From Flavobacterium luteolum (GTDB lineage: Bacteria > Bacteroidota > Bacteroidia > Flavobacteriales > Flavobacteriaceae), in the NCBI RefSeq assembly GCF_027111275.1, contig NZ_CP114286.1, forward strand, positions 2,170,001-2,234,000: a stretch of 64,000 nucleotides of DNA, read 5' to 3'. Made by a program: the position numbers and the translations under genes. Below, one piece after another: positions 33,616 through 43,118 of this stretch (positions are counted from its first letter, which is position 1; every line of letters starts with the position of its first letter). The notes beneath the pieces are model-generated. The model had not been told where the DNA came from. It searched no databases and worked only from the letters and a program-made list of their open reading frames with translations.

Positions 33616-35307
33616 ATGAAAAATTATGTAATAGGATTGGACTACGGAACAGATTCTGTTCGCGCGGTGCTGATAGACGCTGAAAATGGACAAGAATTGG
33701 CATCCAATGTTTCTCATTACAAAAGATGGAAAAACAAACAATATTGTGACGCTTCTATAAATCAATTTCGTCAGCATCCTTTGGATCATATTGAAGGATT
33801 GGAAATTACAATTCAGAATGTTGTTAAAGAAAGTAAAGTAGATCCTTCATTAGTAAAAGGAATTTGTATCGATACAACTGGATCTTCTCCGGTTCCAGTT
33901 ACAAAAGACGGAACGCCATTAGCATTGACAAAAGGTTTTGAAGAGAATCCAAATGCAATGATGGTTTTATGGAAAGATCATACATCAATTAATGAAGCAA
34001 ACGAAATCAACGAACTAGCAGTTAGCTGGGGCGGAGAAGATGTTACCAAATATGTTGGAGGAATTTATTCATCTGAATGGTTTTGGGCAAAAATTCTTCA
34101 TATCGCAACACAAGACGAAGCCGTTAGAAATGCGGCGCACACTTGGATGGAGCATTGCGATTTAATGACATATTTATTAATTGAAGATAAAGATTTAAAA
34201 ACCTTTAAAAGAAGCCGTTGTGCAGCAGGTCACAAAGCGATGTGGCACACAGACTGGAACGGATTACCGCCAGTTGAGTTCTTAGAAAAATTACATCCGT
34301 ATTTAGCACAGCTTCGTGGTAATTTATATGATGAAACCTATACTTCAGATTTAGTTGCTGGAAAATTAAGCCAAGAATGGGCAGACCGTTTAGGACTTTC
34401 CACAGAAACAGTTGTAGCTGTTGGAACTTTCGATGCGCATTCTGGAGCAGTTGGAGCTAAAATCGAAGAAAATACTTTGGTTCGTGTAATGGGAACTTCA
34501 ACTTGTGATATCCTTGTTGGTTCTTATGATGAGGTTGGAACAAAAACCGTTCGCGGAATCTGCGGTCAAGTTGATGGTTCTGTTATTCCAGGATTTATTG
34601 GTTTAGAAGCAGGACAATCTGCTTTTGGCGATTTATTGGCTTGGTACAAAGAACTTTTAATGTGGCCAACAGAACATTTATTAGGTGCTACGTCACTTTT
34701 AAATGAAACTCAAAAAGAACAACTAAGAGAAGAGTTCAGCGATAAATTAATTGTGGAATTGACGAAAGAGGCAGAGAAAATTCCAGTTTCAGAAAGTCTC
34801 CCAATTGCTTTAGACTGGATTAATGGAAGAAGAACTCCAGATGCAAATCAGGAATTAAAAAGCGCGATTTCGAATCTTTCTTTAGGGACAAAGGCGCCTC
34901 ATATTTTTAAAGCTTTAGTAAACGCAATTTGTTTCGGAGCGAAGAAAATTGTAGACCGTTTTGAGGAAGAAGGTGTAAAAATCGACAGCGTAATCGGAAT
35001 TGGTGGTGTGGCGAGAAAATCTCCTTTCATTATGCAGACTTTGGCTAACGTTTTAAACAAGCCAATTAAAATTGCGGCTTCGGACCAAACTCCTGCTTTA
35101 GGTGCGGCAATTTACGCGGCGGTTGCAGCAGGAATTTATCCAAACGTAATCGAAGCAAGCCAAAAAATCGGAAGTGATTTTGATGGAGAATATTTCCCTG
35201 AGACAGATAAAGTTGAAGCGTATCATAAGCTTCTTTTAGGATATGAAAAATTAAGTGCTTTTGCAGATCCAAACCTTAAAATATCGAAACATGAGCTCTC
35301 AATATAA
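33616..35307 (+). CDS. araB: L-ribulokinase
   Basis: The 563-residue FGGY-family kinase begins YVIGLDYGTDSVRAVLIDA and contains the CAAGHKAMWH, VGTFDAHSGAVGAK and GQSAFGDLLAWY blocks of AraB, with the C-terminal ATP-binding VIGIGGVARKSPF. It phosphorylates L-ribulose at O5. The gene overlaps araD by 17 nt, so the two are coupled. Order B-D-A is typical of Bacteroidota. Confidence 0.95.
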   Translation: MKNYVIGLDYGTDSVRAVLIDAENGQELASNVSHYKRWKNKQYCDASINQFRQHPLDHIEGLEITIQNVVKESKVDPSLVKGICIDTTGSSPVPVTKDGTPLALTKGFEENPNAMMVLWKDHTSINEANEINELAVSWGGEDVTKYVGGIYSSEWFWAKILHIATQDEAVRNAAHTWMEHCDLMTYLLIEDKDLKTFKRSRCAAGHKAMWHTDWNGLPPVEFLEKLHPYLAQLRGNLYDETYTSDLVAGKLSQEWADRLGLSTETVVAVGTFDAHSGAVGAKIEENTLVRVMGTSTCDILVGSYDEVGTKTVRGICGQVDGSVIPGFIGLEAGQSAFGDLLAWYKELLMWPTEHLLGATSLLNETQKEQLREEFSDKLIVELTKEAEKIPVSESLPIALDWINGRRTPDANQELKSAISNLSLGTKAPHIFKALVNAICFGAKKIVDRFEEEGVKIDSVIGIGGVARKSPFIMQTLANVLNKPIKIAASDQTPALGAAIYAAVAAGIYPNVIEASQKIGSDFDGEYFPETDKVEAYHKLLLGYEKLSAFADPNLKISKHELSI

Positions 35308-35992
35308 AGATTTAAAACAAGAATGTTACGAAGCCAATATGCAGTTAAATGCATTGAATTTGGTGGTGTATACATTCGGAAATGTAAGTGCCGTGGACAG
35401 AAAAAATGGTGTTTTTGCCATTAAGCCAAGCGGTGTTCCTTACGAAGATTTAAAACCTGAAGATATCGTAATTGTCGATTTTGATAATAATGTTATTGAA
35501 GGTACAATGCGTCCATCATCTGACACAAAAACGCATGCTTATTTATACAAAAATTGGCCAAATATTGGAGGCGTTGCGCATACACACGCAACCTATTCTG
35601 TGGCTTGGGCACAATCGCAGCAAGATATTCCAATTTTCGGAACAACGCATGCAGATCATTTAACTGCCGATATTCCGTGCGCACCGCCAATGGCAGATTC
35701 TTTAATTGAAGGAAACTATGAGCACAATACGGGAATTCAGATTCTGGATTGTTTCAAAGAAAAAAATCTTTCATACGAAGAAGTAGAAATGATTTTAATT
35801 GGAAATCACGGTCCGTTTGCCTGGGGGAAAAATGCAGCAAAAGCGGTTTACAATAGTAAAGTTTTAGAAGTAGTTGCCGAAATGGCGTACCTGACTTTAC
35901 AAATAAATCCAAACGCACCAAGATTAAAAGATTCATTAATAAAGAAACATTATAACCGTAAGCACGGAAAAGATTCGTATTACGGACAGTAG
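35291..35992 (+). CDS. araD: L-ribulose-5-phosphate 4-epimerase
   Basis: From ATG at 35291 (inside the end of araB) the 233-residue protein matches AraD: NLVVYTFGNVSAVDR, the zinc-binding HTHATYSVAWAQ and THADHLTADIPC motifs, and NHGPFAWG. It converts L-ribulose-5-P to D-xylulose-5-P. The start is set by comparison with E. coli AraD, whose N-terminus aligns from this Met; a longer TTG reading within araB is not needed. Confidence 0.95.
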   Translation: MSSQYKDLKQECYEANMQLNALNLVVYTFGNVSAVDRKNGVFAIKPSGVPYEDLKPEDIVIVDFDNNVIEGTMRPSSDTKTHAYLYKNWPNIGGVAHTHATYSVAWAQSQQDIPIFGTTHADHLTADIPCAPPMADSLIEGNYEHNTGIQILDCFKEKNLSYEEVEMILIGNHGPFAWGKNAAKAVYNSKVLEVVAEMAYLTLQINPNAPRLKDSLIKKHYNRKHGKDSYYGQ

Positions 35993-36177
35993 GAGTTTTG
36001 TTTCAGGTTTTCTTTGTTTCAAGTTTCAAGTTGTTGGAACGTGAAACCTGAAACTTGAAACAAACAAAAACAAAACAATAATATAACAATTCGAGTTTTC
36101 AGATTCCAACAACTTGACTCGAGAGCTATGCTCGAACAGGCGAAGCAAACCTGAAACTTGAAACAAAAAATAACAAA
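35993..36177. repeat. araD-araA intergenic inverted repeats
   Basis: A 16-bp perfect stem, TTTGTTTCAAGTTTCA (36013-36028) with TGAAACTTGAAACAAA (36049-36064), fills the first half. The right arm occurs again at 36152-36167, just before araA. Alternative folding of the left arm with either right arm is possible. It may set relative expression of araBD and araA by mRNA processing; there is no U-tract after the first stem. Confidence 0.75.
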
Positions 36178-37686
36178 ATGATTGACATTTCTCAAAAAGA
36201 AGTATGGTTTGTAGTAGGAAGCCAGGAATTATACGGTGAAGAAACACTAAGAAAAGTAGCAGAACATTCACAAATTATTGCAAAAGGATTAGACGCTTCG
36301 TCTTCGATTCCAGTAAAAGTGGTTTACAAAGATGTGGTAAAATCGCCTTCGCAGATTTTAGATGTTTGTTTGGCTGCAAATTCAGAGAAAAACTGTATCG
36401 GAATTATCGCTTGGATGCATACTTTCTCTCCAGCAAAAATGTGGATTGGCGGATTAAATATTCTTAAAAAACCATTATGTCATTTGCATACACAATACAA
36501 TGCTGAAATTCCGTGGGGAAGCATTGACATGGACTTCATGAATTTGAACCAATCGGCTCACGGAGATCGCGAATTTGGTTTCATCATGTCAAGATTACGT
36601 AAAAAACGTAAAGTAGTGGTTGGACATTGGGAAGATCAAAGAGTTCAAAAACAATTAGGAATCTGGTCAAGAGTCGTTTTGGGTTGGGATGAACTTCAAA
36701 ACCTAAAAGTAGCTCGTATTGGAGATAATATGCGTGAAGTTGCCGTTACAGAAGGAGATAAAGTTGAAGCTCAAATTCGTTTCGGAATGTCTGTAAACGG
36801 ATACGATTCTTCAGATGTTACCAAACATATTGAAAAAGTAACAGACAAACAATTAGCTGATTTATTGGCAGTTTATGAGTCTTCTTATAACTTAACAGAT
36901 TCTTTAAAAGAAGGCGGAGCACAAAGAAGTTCATTAGTAGAAGCAGCAAAAATCGAATTAGGACTAAGAGCTTTCCTTGAAGAAGGAGGATTCGGTGCTT
37001 TCACAGATACATTTGAAAACCTTGGTGTTTGGAAACAATTACCAGGAATCGCGACACAAAGATTAATGGCTGATGGTTATGGTTTTGGCGGTGAAGGAGA
37101 CTGGAAAACTGCTGCAATGGTTAGAGCTTTAAAAGTAATGTGTGTTGGTTTGGAAGGCGGAACTTCTTTCATGGAAGATTACACATACCATTTCACACCA
37201 CAAAAATCATACGTTTTAGGATCTCACATGTTAGAAATCTGCCCATCTATTGCTGACGGAAAACCTTCTTGCGAAGTGCATCCATTAGGAATTGGCGGAA
37301 AAGAAGATCCAGCACGTTTGGTATTTAATTCGCCTGCAGGTGACGCCATCAATGTGTCTTTGGTTGATATGGGAACTCGTTTTCGTTTAATTGTAAACGA
37401 AGTGGAAGCTGTGAAACCAATGGCAGAATTGCCAAAATTGCCAGTTGCACGTGTTCTTTGGGATTGTAAACCAAATTTAGAAGTTGCCGCAACAGCTTGG
37501 ATTTTGGCTGGTGGAGCGCATCATACAGTTTACAGCCAGTCAATCACAACAGAATATATGGAAGATTTCGCAGATATTGCTGGAATCGAATTATTGGTGA
37601 TTGATGAGAAGACAACAGTAAGAGAATTCAAAGATAAAATCAACGCCAACGAAGCATATTTCCATTTGTTTCAACACGGACTTTAA
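36178..37686 (+). CDS. araA: L-arabinose isomerase
   Basis: The 502-residue protein begins [17 protein letters not shown] and includes [41 protein letters not shown] and GGAHHTVYS, which contain the metal-binding Glu and His residues of AraA. It isomerises L-arabinose to L-ribulose with Mn2+. It follows araBD after a 185-bp gap occupied by inverted repeats. Length equals the family norm of about 500. Confidence 0.96.
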   Translation: MIDISQKEVWFVVGSQELYGEETLRKVAEHSQIIAKGLDASSSIPVKVVYKDVVKSPSQILDVCLAANSEKNCIGIIAWMHTFSPAKMWIGGLNILKKPLCHLHTQYNAEIPWGSIDMDFMNLNQSAHGDREFGFIMSRLRKKRKVVVGHWEDQRVQKQLGIWSRVVLGWDELQNLKVARIGDNMREVAVTEGDKVEAQIRFGMSVNGYDSSDVTKHIEKVTDKQLADLLAVYESSYNLTDSLKEGGAQRSSLVEAAKIELGLRAFLEEGGFGAFTDTFENLGVWKQLPGIATQRLMADGYGFGGEGDWKTAAMVRALKVMCVGLEGGTSFMEDYTYHFTPQKSYVLGSHMLEICPSIADGKPSCEVHPLGIGGKEDPARLVFNSPAGDAINVSLVDMGTRFRLIVNEVEAVKPMAELPKLPVARVLWDCKPNLEVAATAWILAGGAHHTVYSQSITTEYMEDFADIAGIELLVIDEKTTVREFKDKINANEAYFHLFQHGL

Positions 37687-37700
37687 CTAGTCACAAGCCG

Positions 37701-37755
37701 AAAGTCATAAAGTCGGAAAGTTTTAGTTACTTTGAAGAAAAGACTTTATGACTTT
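37701..37755. repeat. hairpin between araA and the lipoprotein epimerase
   Basis: Perfect 14-nt arms, AAAGTCATAAAGTC (37701-37714) and GACTTTATGACTTT (37742-37755), are 27 nt apart and followed by further GACTTT words. It is another locus-specific intergenic palindrome, possibly an attenuator or processing site. Confidence 0.7.
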
Positions 37756-37792
37756 TGACTTTAAGACTTTACTAACTTAAAAAATATCATTT

Positions 37793-38977
37793 ATGAATGT
37801 ATTAAAACGCTCTCTCTTTATACTAAGCTTGCTTGGAACTGCTATTGTTTTAGTTCAATGTAAAAGCGATAAAAAAGCTGATACAGAAAAAGTTGCTACT
37901 GAAGGAAAAGATTTAGTTACAATTGACAAATCAGAATACGGAACTACTGCCAAAGGAGAAAAAGTCGAGAGTTATAAACTGAAAAACCAAAATGGGATGG
38001 AAGTTGATATCATCACTTTTGGAGGAAGAATTACAGATTTGAAAGTGCCAAATAAAGCTGGAGTTTCAGAAAATGTAGTAATCGGATTCAGTTCTTTGGC
38101 ACAATACGAAAAAGAAAATCCGTTTTTTGGAGCATTAATTGGAAGATACGGAAACCGAATTGCAAAAGGTAAATTTTCATTAGATGGAAAAGAATATCAG
38201 TTAGCGATAAACAATGCGCCAAATGCTTTACACGGTGGGCCACAAGGATTTTTTAATGTAGTTTGGAAAGCAGATGAGGTTAAATCTGGTGAAAATGCTT
38301 CTTTAAAATTATCTTATGTAAGTAAAGATATGGAAGAAGGGTATCCTGGAAACCTAAAAGTTTTTGTGACTTATACATTGACAAATGACAATCAGTTAGA
38401 AGTTTTGTACGAGGCAACAACAGACAAAAAAACGGTTGTTAACTTGACGCAGCATTCATATTTCAATTTATCTGGAGATTTTACCAAAACAATCTTAGAT
38501 CATGAATTGACTTTAAATGCAGATAAATTAGTTCCAGTAGATGCAGATTTGATTCCGACAGGAAAATTAGAAGATGTTGCTGGTACACCTTTCGATTTCA
38601 GAACGCCAAAATTAATTGGAAAAGATATCAATGCTAAAAATGATCAGTTAGAAAAAGGAAAAGGTTACGATCACTGCTGGGTATTGAATAATCCTGAAAA
38701 AGGAAAAACAATTATAGCAAAAGTATATCACGCAGCAAGCGGAAGAGTTATGGAAATGACAACAGACGAACCTGGAATTCAGTTCTACTCTGGAAATTTC
38801 CTTGACGGAACTCTGCCAATGCCAAACGGAGGAACTTTTGCACACAGAACAGGATTGTGTCTAGAAACAGAACATTATCCAGATTCTCCAAATCAGAAAA
38901 ATTTCCCAACAACGGTTCTAAATCCGGGAGAAAATTATAAAACGAAAACTACTTTTAAATTCTCGGTAAAAAAATAG
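37793..38977 (+). CDS. lipoprotein aldose 1-epimerase
   Basis: The 394-residue protein has a lipoprotein signal with Cys24 after GTAIVLVQ, a short Lys-rich linker, then a full GalM domain: GRYGNRIAKG, ALHGGPQGF with His, TQHSYFNLSGD with His and CLETEHYPDSPNQKNFP with Glu. It should mutarotate sugars in the periplasm, presumably arabinose released by the GH51 enzyme. It is the last gene of the arabinose set and precedes a strong terminator. Confidence 0.92.
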   Translation: MNVLKRSLFILSLLGTAIVLVQCKSDKKADTEKVATEGKDLVTIDKSEYGTTAKGEKVESYKLKNQNGMEVDIITFGGRITDLKVPNKAGVSENVVIGFSSLAQYEKENPFFGALIGRYGNRIAKGKFSLDGKEYQLAINNAPNALHGGPQGFFNVVWKADEVKSGENASLKLSYVSKDMEEGYPGNLKVFVTYTLTNDNQLEVLYEATTDKKTVVNLTQHSYFNLSGDFTKTILDHELTLNADKLVPVDADLIPTGKLEDVAGTPFDFRTPKLIGKDINAKNDQLEKGKGYDHCWVLNNPEKGKTIIAKVYHAASGRVMEMTTDEPGIQFYSGNFLDGTLPMPNGGTFAHRTGLCLETEHYPDSPNQKNFPTTVLNPGENYKTKTTFKFSVKK

Positions 38978-39012
38978 TTTTAGAATCTGTTAATTAGTTT
39001 AGTAATTCTCTA

Positions 39013-39048
39013 AAAACCTCGAAAGTTTGTGCTTTCGAGGTTTTTTTT
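39013..39048 (+). terminator. intrinsic terminator of the arabinose operon
   Basis: Arms AAAACCTCGAAAG and CTTTCGAGGTTTT enclose the loop TTTGTG and are followed by a run of T. It lies about 35 nt after the epimerase stop. Confidence 0.9.
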
Positions 39049-39147
39049 GTTTGTAAATATTAGAGTGAATGCTTTCGATAAGTATTTTGTTAATTTTTTA
39101 GAATCTTTCTTATATTTGAGAAATAACTATCCTAAAAAAACTTACTT

Positions 39148-40026
39148 ATGAAGAAACCAGTCAAATTGCTAATGGCCGTATTAGCTTATTCTGTATGTGT
39201 AATAGCAAACGCTCAGGTTCAGATGAATTTTAAATTTGATACGCCTTATGGTAAAAATTCCGCTGTCGGAAAATTTGTTGAACTCAATGGTGCTAAAATC
39301 TACTATGAAGAATACGGAAAAGGCGAACCTTTGTTATTGATTCATGGAAATAGTGGAAGTATTGAGACAATGGGAAATCAGATTGATTATTTTAAAAATA
39401 AATACAGAGTCATTGCTGCCGATAGTAGAGGACATGGCAAATCAGAGTTGAAAACGGATTCTTTAACATTTGTCCAAATGACAAAAGATACTGAAGCATT
39501 AGTTAATCACTTAAAACTGGATTCAATAAGTATTATTGGATGGAGTGATGGAGGAATTGTTGGATTGCAAATGGGTATTTCAGGGAAGTCAAAAATAAAA
39601 AAAATTGTAGCGATGGGTGCCAATTTACGACCTGATTCTACTGCTATTTATTCATGGGCGGTAAAAGGTCTTCAGAACGAGAGAAAACTGTTTAGTACAA
39701 AAATTAAAGAAAAAGACACTAGTGAGAACTGGAATCTATTGAAACAAATTTCTGGACTTTTAGCAGATCAGCCTAATATTGTAGCAAAAGATTTATCAAA
39801 AATTAAAGCAAAAGTGCTTGTAATAGCAGGAGATAGAGACGTAATCAGAAATGAGCATACGGTTGAAATTTTCGAAAATATACCAAAAGCACAGTTATGC
39901 ATTATGCCTGGAGAAACTCATTTTGCGCCGGCTTCAAGTCCGGAAGTGTTTAATGCAATAGCAAATAAGTTTTTATCAGAACCTTTTAAAAGACCAGATT
40001 CAGATTTTACTAAATGGGGTAAATAA
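39148..40026 (+). CDS. secreted alpha/beta hydrolase
   Basis: The 292-residue protein has a signal peptide (cleavage after CVIANA) and an alpha/beta hydrolase fold: oxyanion LLLIHGNSGS, DSRGHGKSE, nucleophile Ser in IIGWSDGGIVG, acid Asp in GDRDVI and catalytic His in GETHFAP. It probably hydrolyses an ester or similar bond in the periplasm; the substrate is unknown. It is a single gene with its own promoter region after the arabinose terminator. Confidence 0.88.
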   Translation: MKKPVKLLMAVLAYSVCVIANAQVQMNFKFDTPYGKNSAVGKFVELNGAKIYYEEYGKGEPLLLIHGNSGSIETMGNQIDYFKNKYRVIAADSRGHGKSELKTDSLTFVQMTKDTEALVNHLKLDSISIIGWSDGGIVGLQMGISGKSKIKKIVAMGANLRPDSTAIYSWAVKGLQNERKLFSTKIKEKDTSENWNLLKQISGLLADQPNIVAKDLSKIKAKVLVIAGDRDVIRNEHTVEIFENIPKAQLCIMPGETHFAPASSPEVFNAIANKFLSEPFKRPDSDFTKWGK

Positions 40027-40101
40027 AATTAGATAAAGAGAATTGTATTATTTTAGCCATGAATTTCAACTTCATGTAATTCGTGGTTAAAAAACAAAAA
40101 A

Positions 40102-40572
40102 ATGACTTTCAAACACCTATTCAAAGCAGAAGTAAATTGGACTTCCAAAAAAGACGCAATAGATTCTTCCAAAAGATTCTATAGTAAAAGTCATCAAATT
40201 AAAATTGAAGGAAAACCAATTTTACATGTTTCGGCAGCAAAAGCTTTCAAAGGAGATCCATCATTATATAATCCCGAAGATTTATTGCTGAGCAGTTTAG
40301 TTTCCTGCCACATGATGTCGTATTTATATGTTTGCTCGCAAAACGGAATAGAAGTTTTGGAGTATTCAGACAATGCCGAGGCGACACTAGAAGTAAATCC
40401 AGAAGGGAGCGGACGTTTTGTTGAGGTAAGATTATATCCGAAAGTAAAAATTTTAAATCCAGACCAAATCGGATTAGCTTTAGAACTTCATAAAAAAGCA
40501 AATCAATTGTGTTTTATTGCTAATTCATGCAATTTTCCTGTTTTGCATTATGCAGTTTGTGAAGCAGTATAA
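40102..40572 (+). CDS. OsmC/Ohr-family peroxidase-like protein
   Basis: The 156-residue protein has the two conserved OsmC cysteines: one in LLLSSLVSCHMMSYLYVC and one in FIANSCNFPVLH. The family reduces organic hydroperoxides with these thiols. The YciT/YhfA-like subgroup is likely given the length. It is monocistronic and ends before a shared terminator facing tRNA-Leu. Confidence 0.88.
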   Translation: MTFKHLFKAEVNWTSKKDAIDSSKRFYSKSHQIKIEGKPILHVSAAKAFKGDPSLYNPEDLLLSSLVSCHMMSYLYVCSQNGIEVLEYSDNAEATLEVNPEGSGRFVEVRLYPKVKILNPDQIGLALELHKKANQLCFIANSCNFPVLHYAVCEAV

Positions 40573-40578
40573 ATAAAA

Positions 40579-40606
40579 AAACCTCTTCCGTTAAGAAGAG
40601 GTTTTT
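40579..40606. terminator. bidirectional terminator between osmC-like gene and tRNA-Leu
   Basis: The hairpin AACCTCTTC/GAAGAGGTT has a short loop and flanking A and T runs. It serves the plus-strand OsmC gene and the minus-strand tRNA gene. Confidence 0.85.
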
Positions 40607-40609
40607 ATG

Positions 40610-40689
40610 TACCCGGAGCCGGAGTCGAACCGGCACGGTTTCCCACAGGTGTTTGAGACCAGCGCGTCTACCAATTCCGCCATCCGGGC
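40610..40689 (-). tRNA. tRNA-Leu (anticodon CAA)
   Basis: Read on the minus strand, acceptor arms GCCCGGA and TCCGGGT pair (with one G-U), the T arm contains GGTTCGACTCC, and the D region contains GGAATTGGTAGACGC, as in leucine tRNAs. The anticodon loop CTCAAAC gives CAA, and a long variable arm (class II) follows. The 3' CCA is not encoded. It is transcribed toward the OsmC gene and ends in the shared terminator. Confidence 0.93.
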
Positions 40690-40822
40690 GTAGCAGACGA
40701 AAAAATAAATGATAAATCAATTATTTTAACGCAATAGAATGAAGTCATAAATGGCGCCATTCCTTTAACACGGTGCAAATGTAAAAAATAATTTTAAACG
40801 AACTACTAAAAATACTTAAATT

Positions 40823-40857
40823 TTTGCTTTCAGTGTTCAATAAATTTTATAAATTTG
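40823..40857 (+). promoter_or_regulatory. prs promoter
   Basis: TTTG (40823-40826), a 23-nt spacer and TAAATTTG (40850-40857) match the Bacteroidota housekeeping promoter. The predicted start lies about 115 nt before the prs ATG, giving a sizeable leader. Confidence 0.65.
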
Positions 40858-40977
40858 CAGCTCGTTAAAACGAAGCACACACAACTAACTACATCCGAGA
40901 CATTTATACACATTCTGCTTTATTGAAATATAAAGTTGAATTTTTTTAAAAGTAACGGGATAAAACAACAAATTACA

Positions 40978-41919
40978 ATGTCGCACCTAGAACCAGAAGC
41001 TAAAATTTTTGCTTGTTCACAAAGTGTTTATCTTGCAGAAAAAATTGCAAAAGATTACGGAATTCCGTTAGGAAAAGTAACGATGTCAACGTATAGTGAC
41101 GGAGAATTTCAGCCGTCTTACGAAGAATCAATAAGAGGTTTACGAGTATTTATCGTATGTTCAACTTTTCCAAGTGCAGATAATCTGATGGAATTGTTGT
41201 TAATGATTGATGCGGCAAAACGCGCATCAGCAAGACATATTACAGCTGTTATGCCTTATTTTGGTTGGGCTAGACAAGACAGAAAAGACAAACCAAGAGT
41301 TCCGATTGGAGCTAAGTTAGTAGCTAATTTACTAACTGCTGCAGGAGCAACAAGAATCATGACAATGGATTTGCACGCAGATCAAATTCAAGGATTCTTT
41401 GAAAAACCAGTAGATCATTTATTTGCATCTACAATCTTTTTACCATATGTAGAAAGTTTAAAGTTAGAAAATCTGACAATTGCATCTCCAGATATGGGAG
41501 GTTCAAAAAGAGCATATGCTTACTCTAAGTTTTTAGAATCAGATGTAGTAATCTGTTACAAACAAAGAAAAGCAGCCAACGTTATCGATACTATGGAACT
41601 AATTGGTGAAGTAAAAGGACGTAACGTAATCTTGGTAGACGACATGATCGATACAGGAGGGACTTTAGCGAAAGCGGCAGACCTTATGATCGAAAAAGGA
41701 GCACTAAGTGTAAGAGCAATTTGTACGCACGCTATTTTATCTGGCGGAGCATATGAAAAAATCGAAAACTCAAAATTAACCGAGTTAATCGTAACAGATT
41801 CTATTCCGTTAAAGAAAGAGTCAAAAAAGATAAAAGTGGTAAGCTGTGCACCTCTATTTGCTGAGGTAATGCAGATGGTTCACCACAACAATTCCATCAG
41901 TGGAAAATTTATTATGTAA
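40978..41919 (+). CDS. prs: ribose-phosphate pyrophosphokinase
   Basis: From ATG 40978 (a TTG 42 nt upstream would add an unrelated stretch) the 313-residue protein shows the Prs blocks FACSQSVYLAEKIA, TYSDGEFQPSYEESIRG, PYFGWARQDRKDKPR, MDLHADQIQGFF and the PRPP-binding VILVDDMIDTGGTL. It makes PRPP from ribose-5-phosphate and ATP, feeding purine, pyrimidine and His synthesis, including PurF encoded nearby. It is followed by rplY and pth, a common conserved order. Confidence 0.96.
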   Translation: MSHLEPEAKIFACSQSVYLAEKIAKDYGIPLGKVTMSTYSDGEFQPSYEESIRGLRVFIVCSTFPSADNLMELLLMIDAAKRASARHITAVMPYFGWARQDRKDKPRVPIGAKLVANLLTAAGATRIMTMDLHADQIQGFFEKPVDHLFASTIFLPYVESLKLENLTIASPDMGGSKRAYAYSKFLESDVVICYKQRKAANVIDTMELIGEVKGRNVILVDDMIDTGGTLAKAADLMIEKGALSVRAICTHAILSGGAYEKIENSKLTELIVTDSIPLKKESKKIKVVSCAPLFAEVMQMVHHNNSISGKFIM

Positions 41920-42042
41920 AAGCAGTAAGCTGTAGGCCTTAGGCCGTAAGTTTATTCACTTTGCATAAAAAAAAGCCTAAAGCATATTGCTTAAAGCTTA
42001 CAGCAAACAAGAATATTTATTTAATAACTATATTTTTTTACA

Positions 42043-42654
42043 ATGAAATCGATTACAATTAAAGGATCAGAAAGAGAAAGCGTGGGCAAAGTGTCAACTA
42101 AAGCCTTACGTAATGCTGGACAGGTACCTTGCGTTTTATACGGAGGAAACCAGGCAGTACACTTCTCAGCAGACGTTACTGCATTCAAAAACTTGGTTTA
42201 CACTCCAAACGCTCACACTGTTGTGATCGAACTTGGAAAAGGAAAATCATTCAATGCAATTTTGCAAGATATCCAAGTTCACCCAGTATCTGACAAAATT
42301 TTACACATTGACTTCTTCCAATTATTTGATGATAAAGAAATCACAATGGAAGTTCCTGTGAAAATCGTTGGTACATCTAAAGGTGTTCTTGCGGGAGGTG
42401 TTTTACGTTTAAACCAACGTAAATTGAAAGTTAAAGCTTTACCAGCAAATCTTCCTGATTTCGTTGAAGCTGACATCACTCCACTTGAAATGGGTAACAA
42501 ATTATACGTTACTAAAGTTGGAAAACCAGAGTACAAAATTATGCACCCAGACAACACTGTTGTTTGTCAAGTGAGAATCTCTCGTGCTGCTATGAAAGCT
42601 GCTCAAGAGGCTGCAAAAGCTGCAAAAGCTCCTGCAAAAGGAAAGAAAAAATAA
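42043..42654 (+). CDS. rplY: 50S ribosomal protein L25 (general stress protein Ctc type)
   Basis: The 203-residue protein has the L25 N-terminal domain ([30 protein letters not shown]) that binds 5S rRNA and a C-terminal TL5/Ctc domain (about 95-180; [32 protein letters not shown]). It ends in an Ala/Lys-rich tail. The prs-ctc-pth order supports the call. A terminator follows. Confidence 0.95.
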   Translation: MKSITIKGSERESVGKVSTKALRNAGQVPCVLYGGNQAVHFSADVTAFKNLVYTPNAHTVVIELGKGKSFNAILQDIQVHPVSDKILHIDFFQLFDDKEITMEVPVKIVGTSKGVLAGGVLRLNQRKLKVKALPANLPDFVEADITPLEMGNKLYVTKVGKPEYKIMHPDNTVVCQVRISRAAMKAAQEAAKAAKAPAKGKKK

Positions 42655-43105
42655 TTTTTTTCAAACTCAATACAAAAGCCTCAATCTTGCGATTGGGGCT
42701 TTTTTTTTGGATGCTAAGTTTCTTTAAGAAATTCTCTAATTGTCACATTCTCAAATTTTCCAATTATTTTTTAGAAGCAGAAACTTTCCTTTTCATAAGA
42801 CGTGACATTCCTGCCATTCGCTATATCTTTTCCTGGCTAAAGAAGCCAGAAAAAGGATACCGCTCCTGTCAGGGCTAGCTAGAAAATATCTTTTTCATAA
42901 GGTTTTAAGTTACTAAGAGTCTGAGATACTACGTTTTTTCATAGTTGTCAGACTGAGCGAAGTCGAAGTCTTTGTGTTCTTTGTAACTCTCAGTAAAAGC
43001 TATTTCTTAGCGTTCTTAGCAGAAAACCCTTGCGATCTTTGCGGTTAAATCACGAACAACAGTCAATTATCTAATTATCCAATTGTCACATTCTCTAATT
43101 AATGT
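42655..43105. other. 450-bp intergenic region: terminator plus repeat remnants
   Basis: It begins with the L25 terminator: GCCTCAATC/GATTGGGGC at 42679-42699 followed by T8. The rest contains an imperfect stem around 42813-42860 (ATCTTTTCCTGGCT against AGCCAGAAAAAGGAT), a half core of the dispersed repeat, CTGAGCGAAGTCGAAG (42953-42968), and repeated CTAATTGTCACATTCTC-type words near 42736 and 43078. No credible gene was found. Confidence 0.7.
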
Positions 43106-43113
43106 TACTTTTG
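43083..43113 (+). promoter_or_regulatory. pth promoter implying a leaderless mRNA
   Basis: TTG (43083-43085), 20 nt and TACTTTTG (43106-43113) match both consensus elements. The ATG begins 5 nt after the -7 element, so the transcript would begin at or next to the start codon. This also argues that the in-frame TTG at 43083 is not a translation start. Confidence 0.65.
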
Positions 43114-43118
43114 TAATC

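Noticed and set aside
40520..40720. ORF covering tRNA-Leu
   Set aside because: It reads through the tRNA gene and terminator; the tRNA structure explains the sequence.
43083..43118. TTG start for pth
   Set aside because: This TTG fits the -33 promoter element, and the ATG at 43119 lies immediately after the -7 box.
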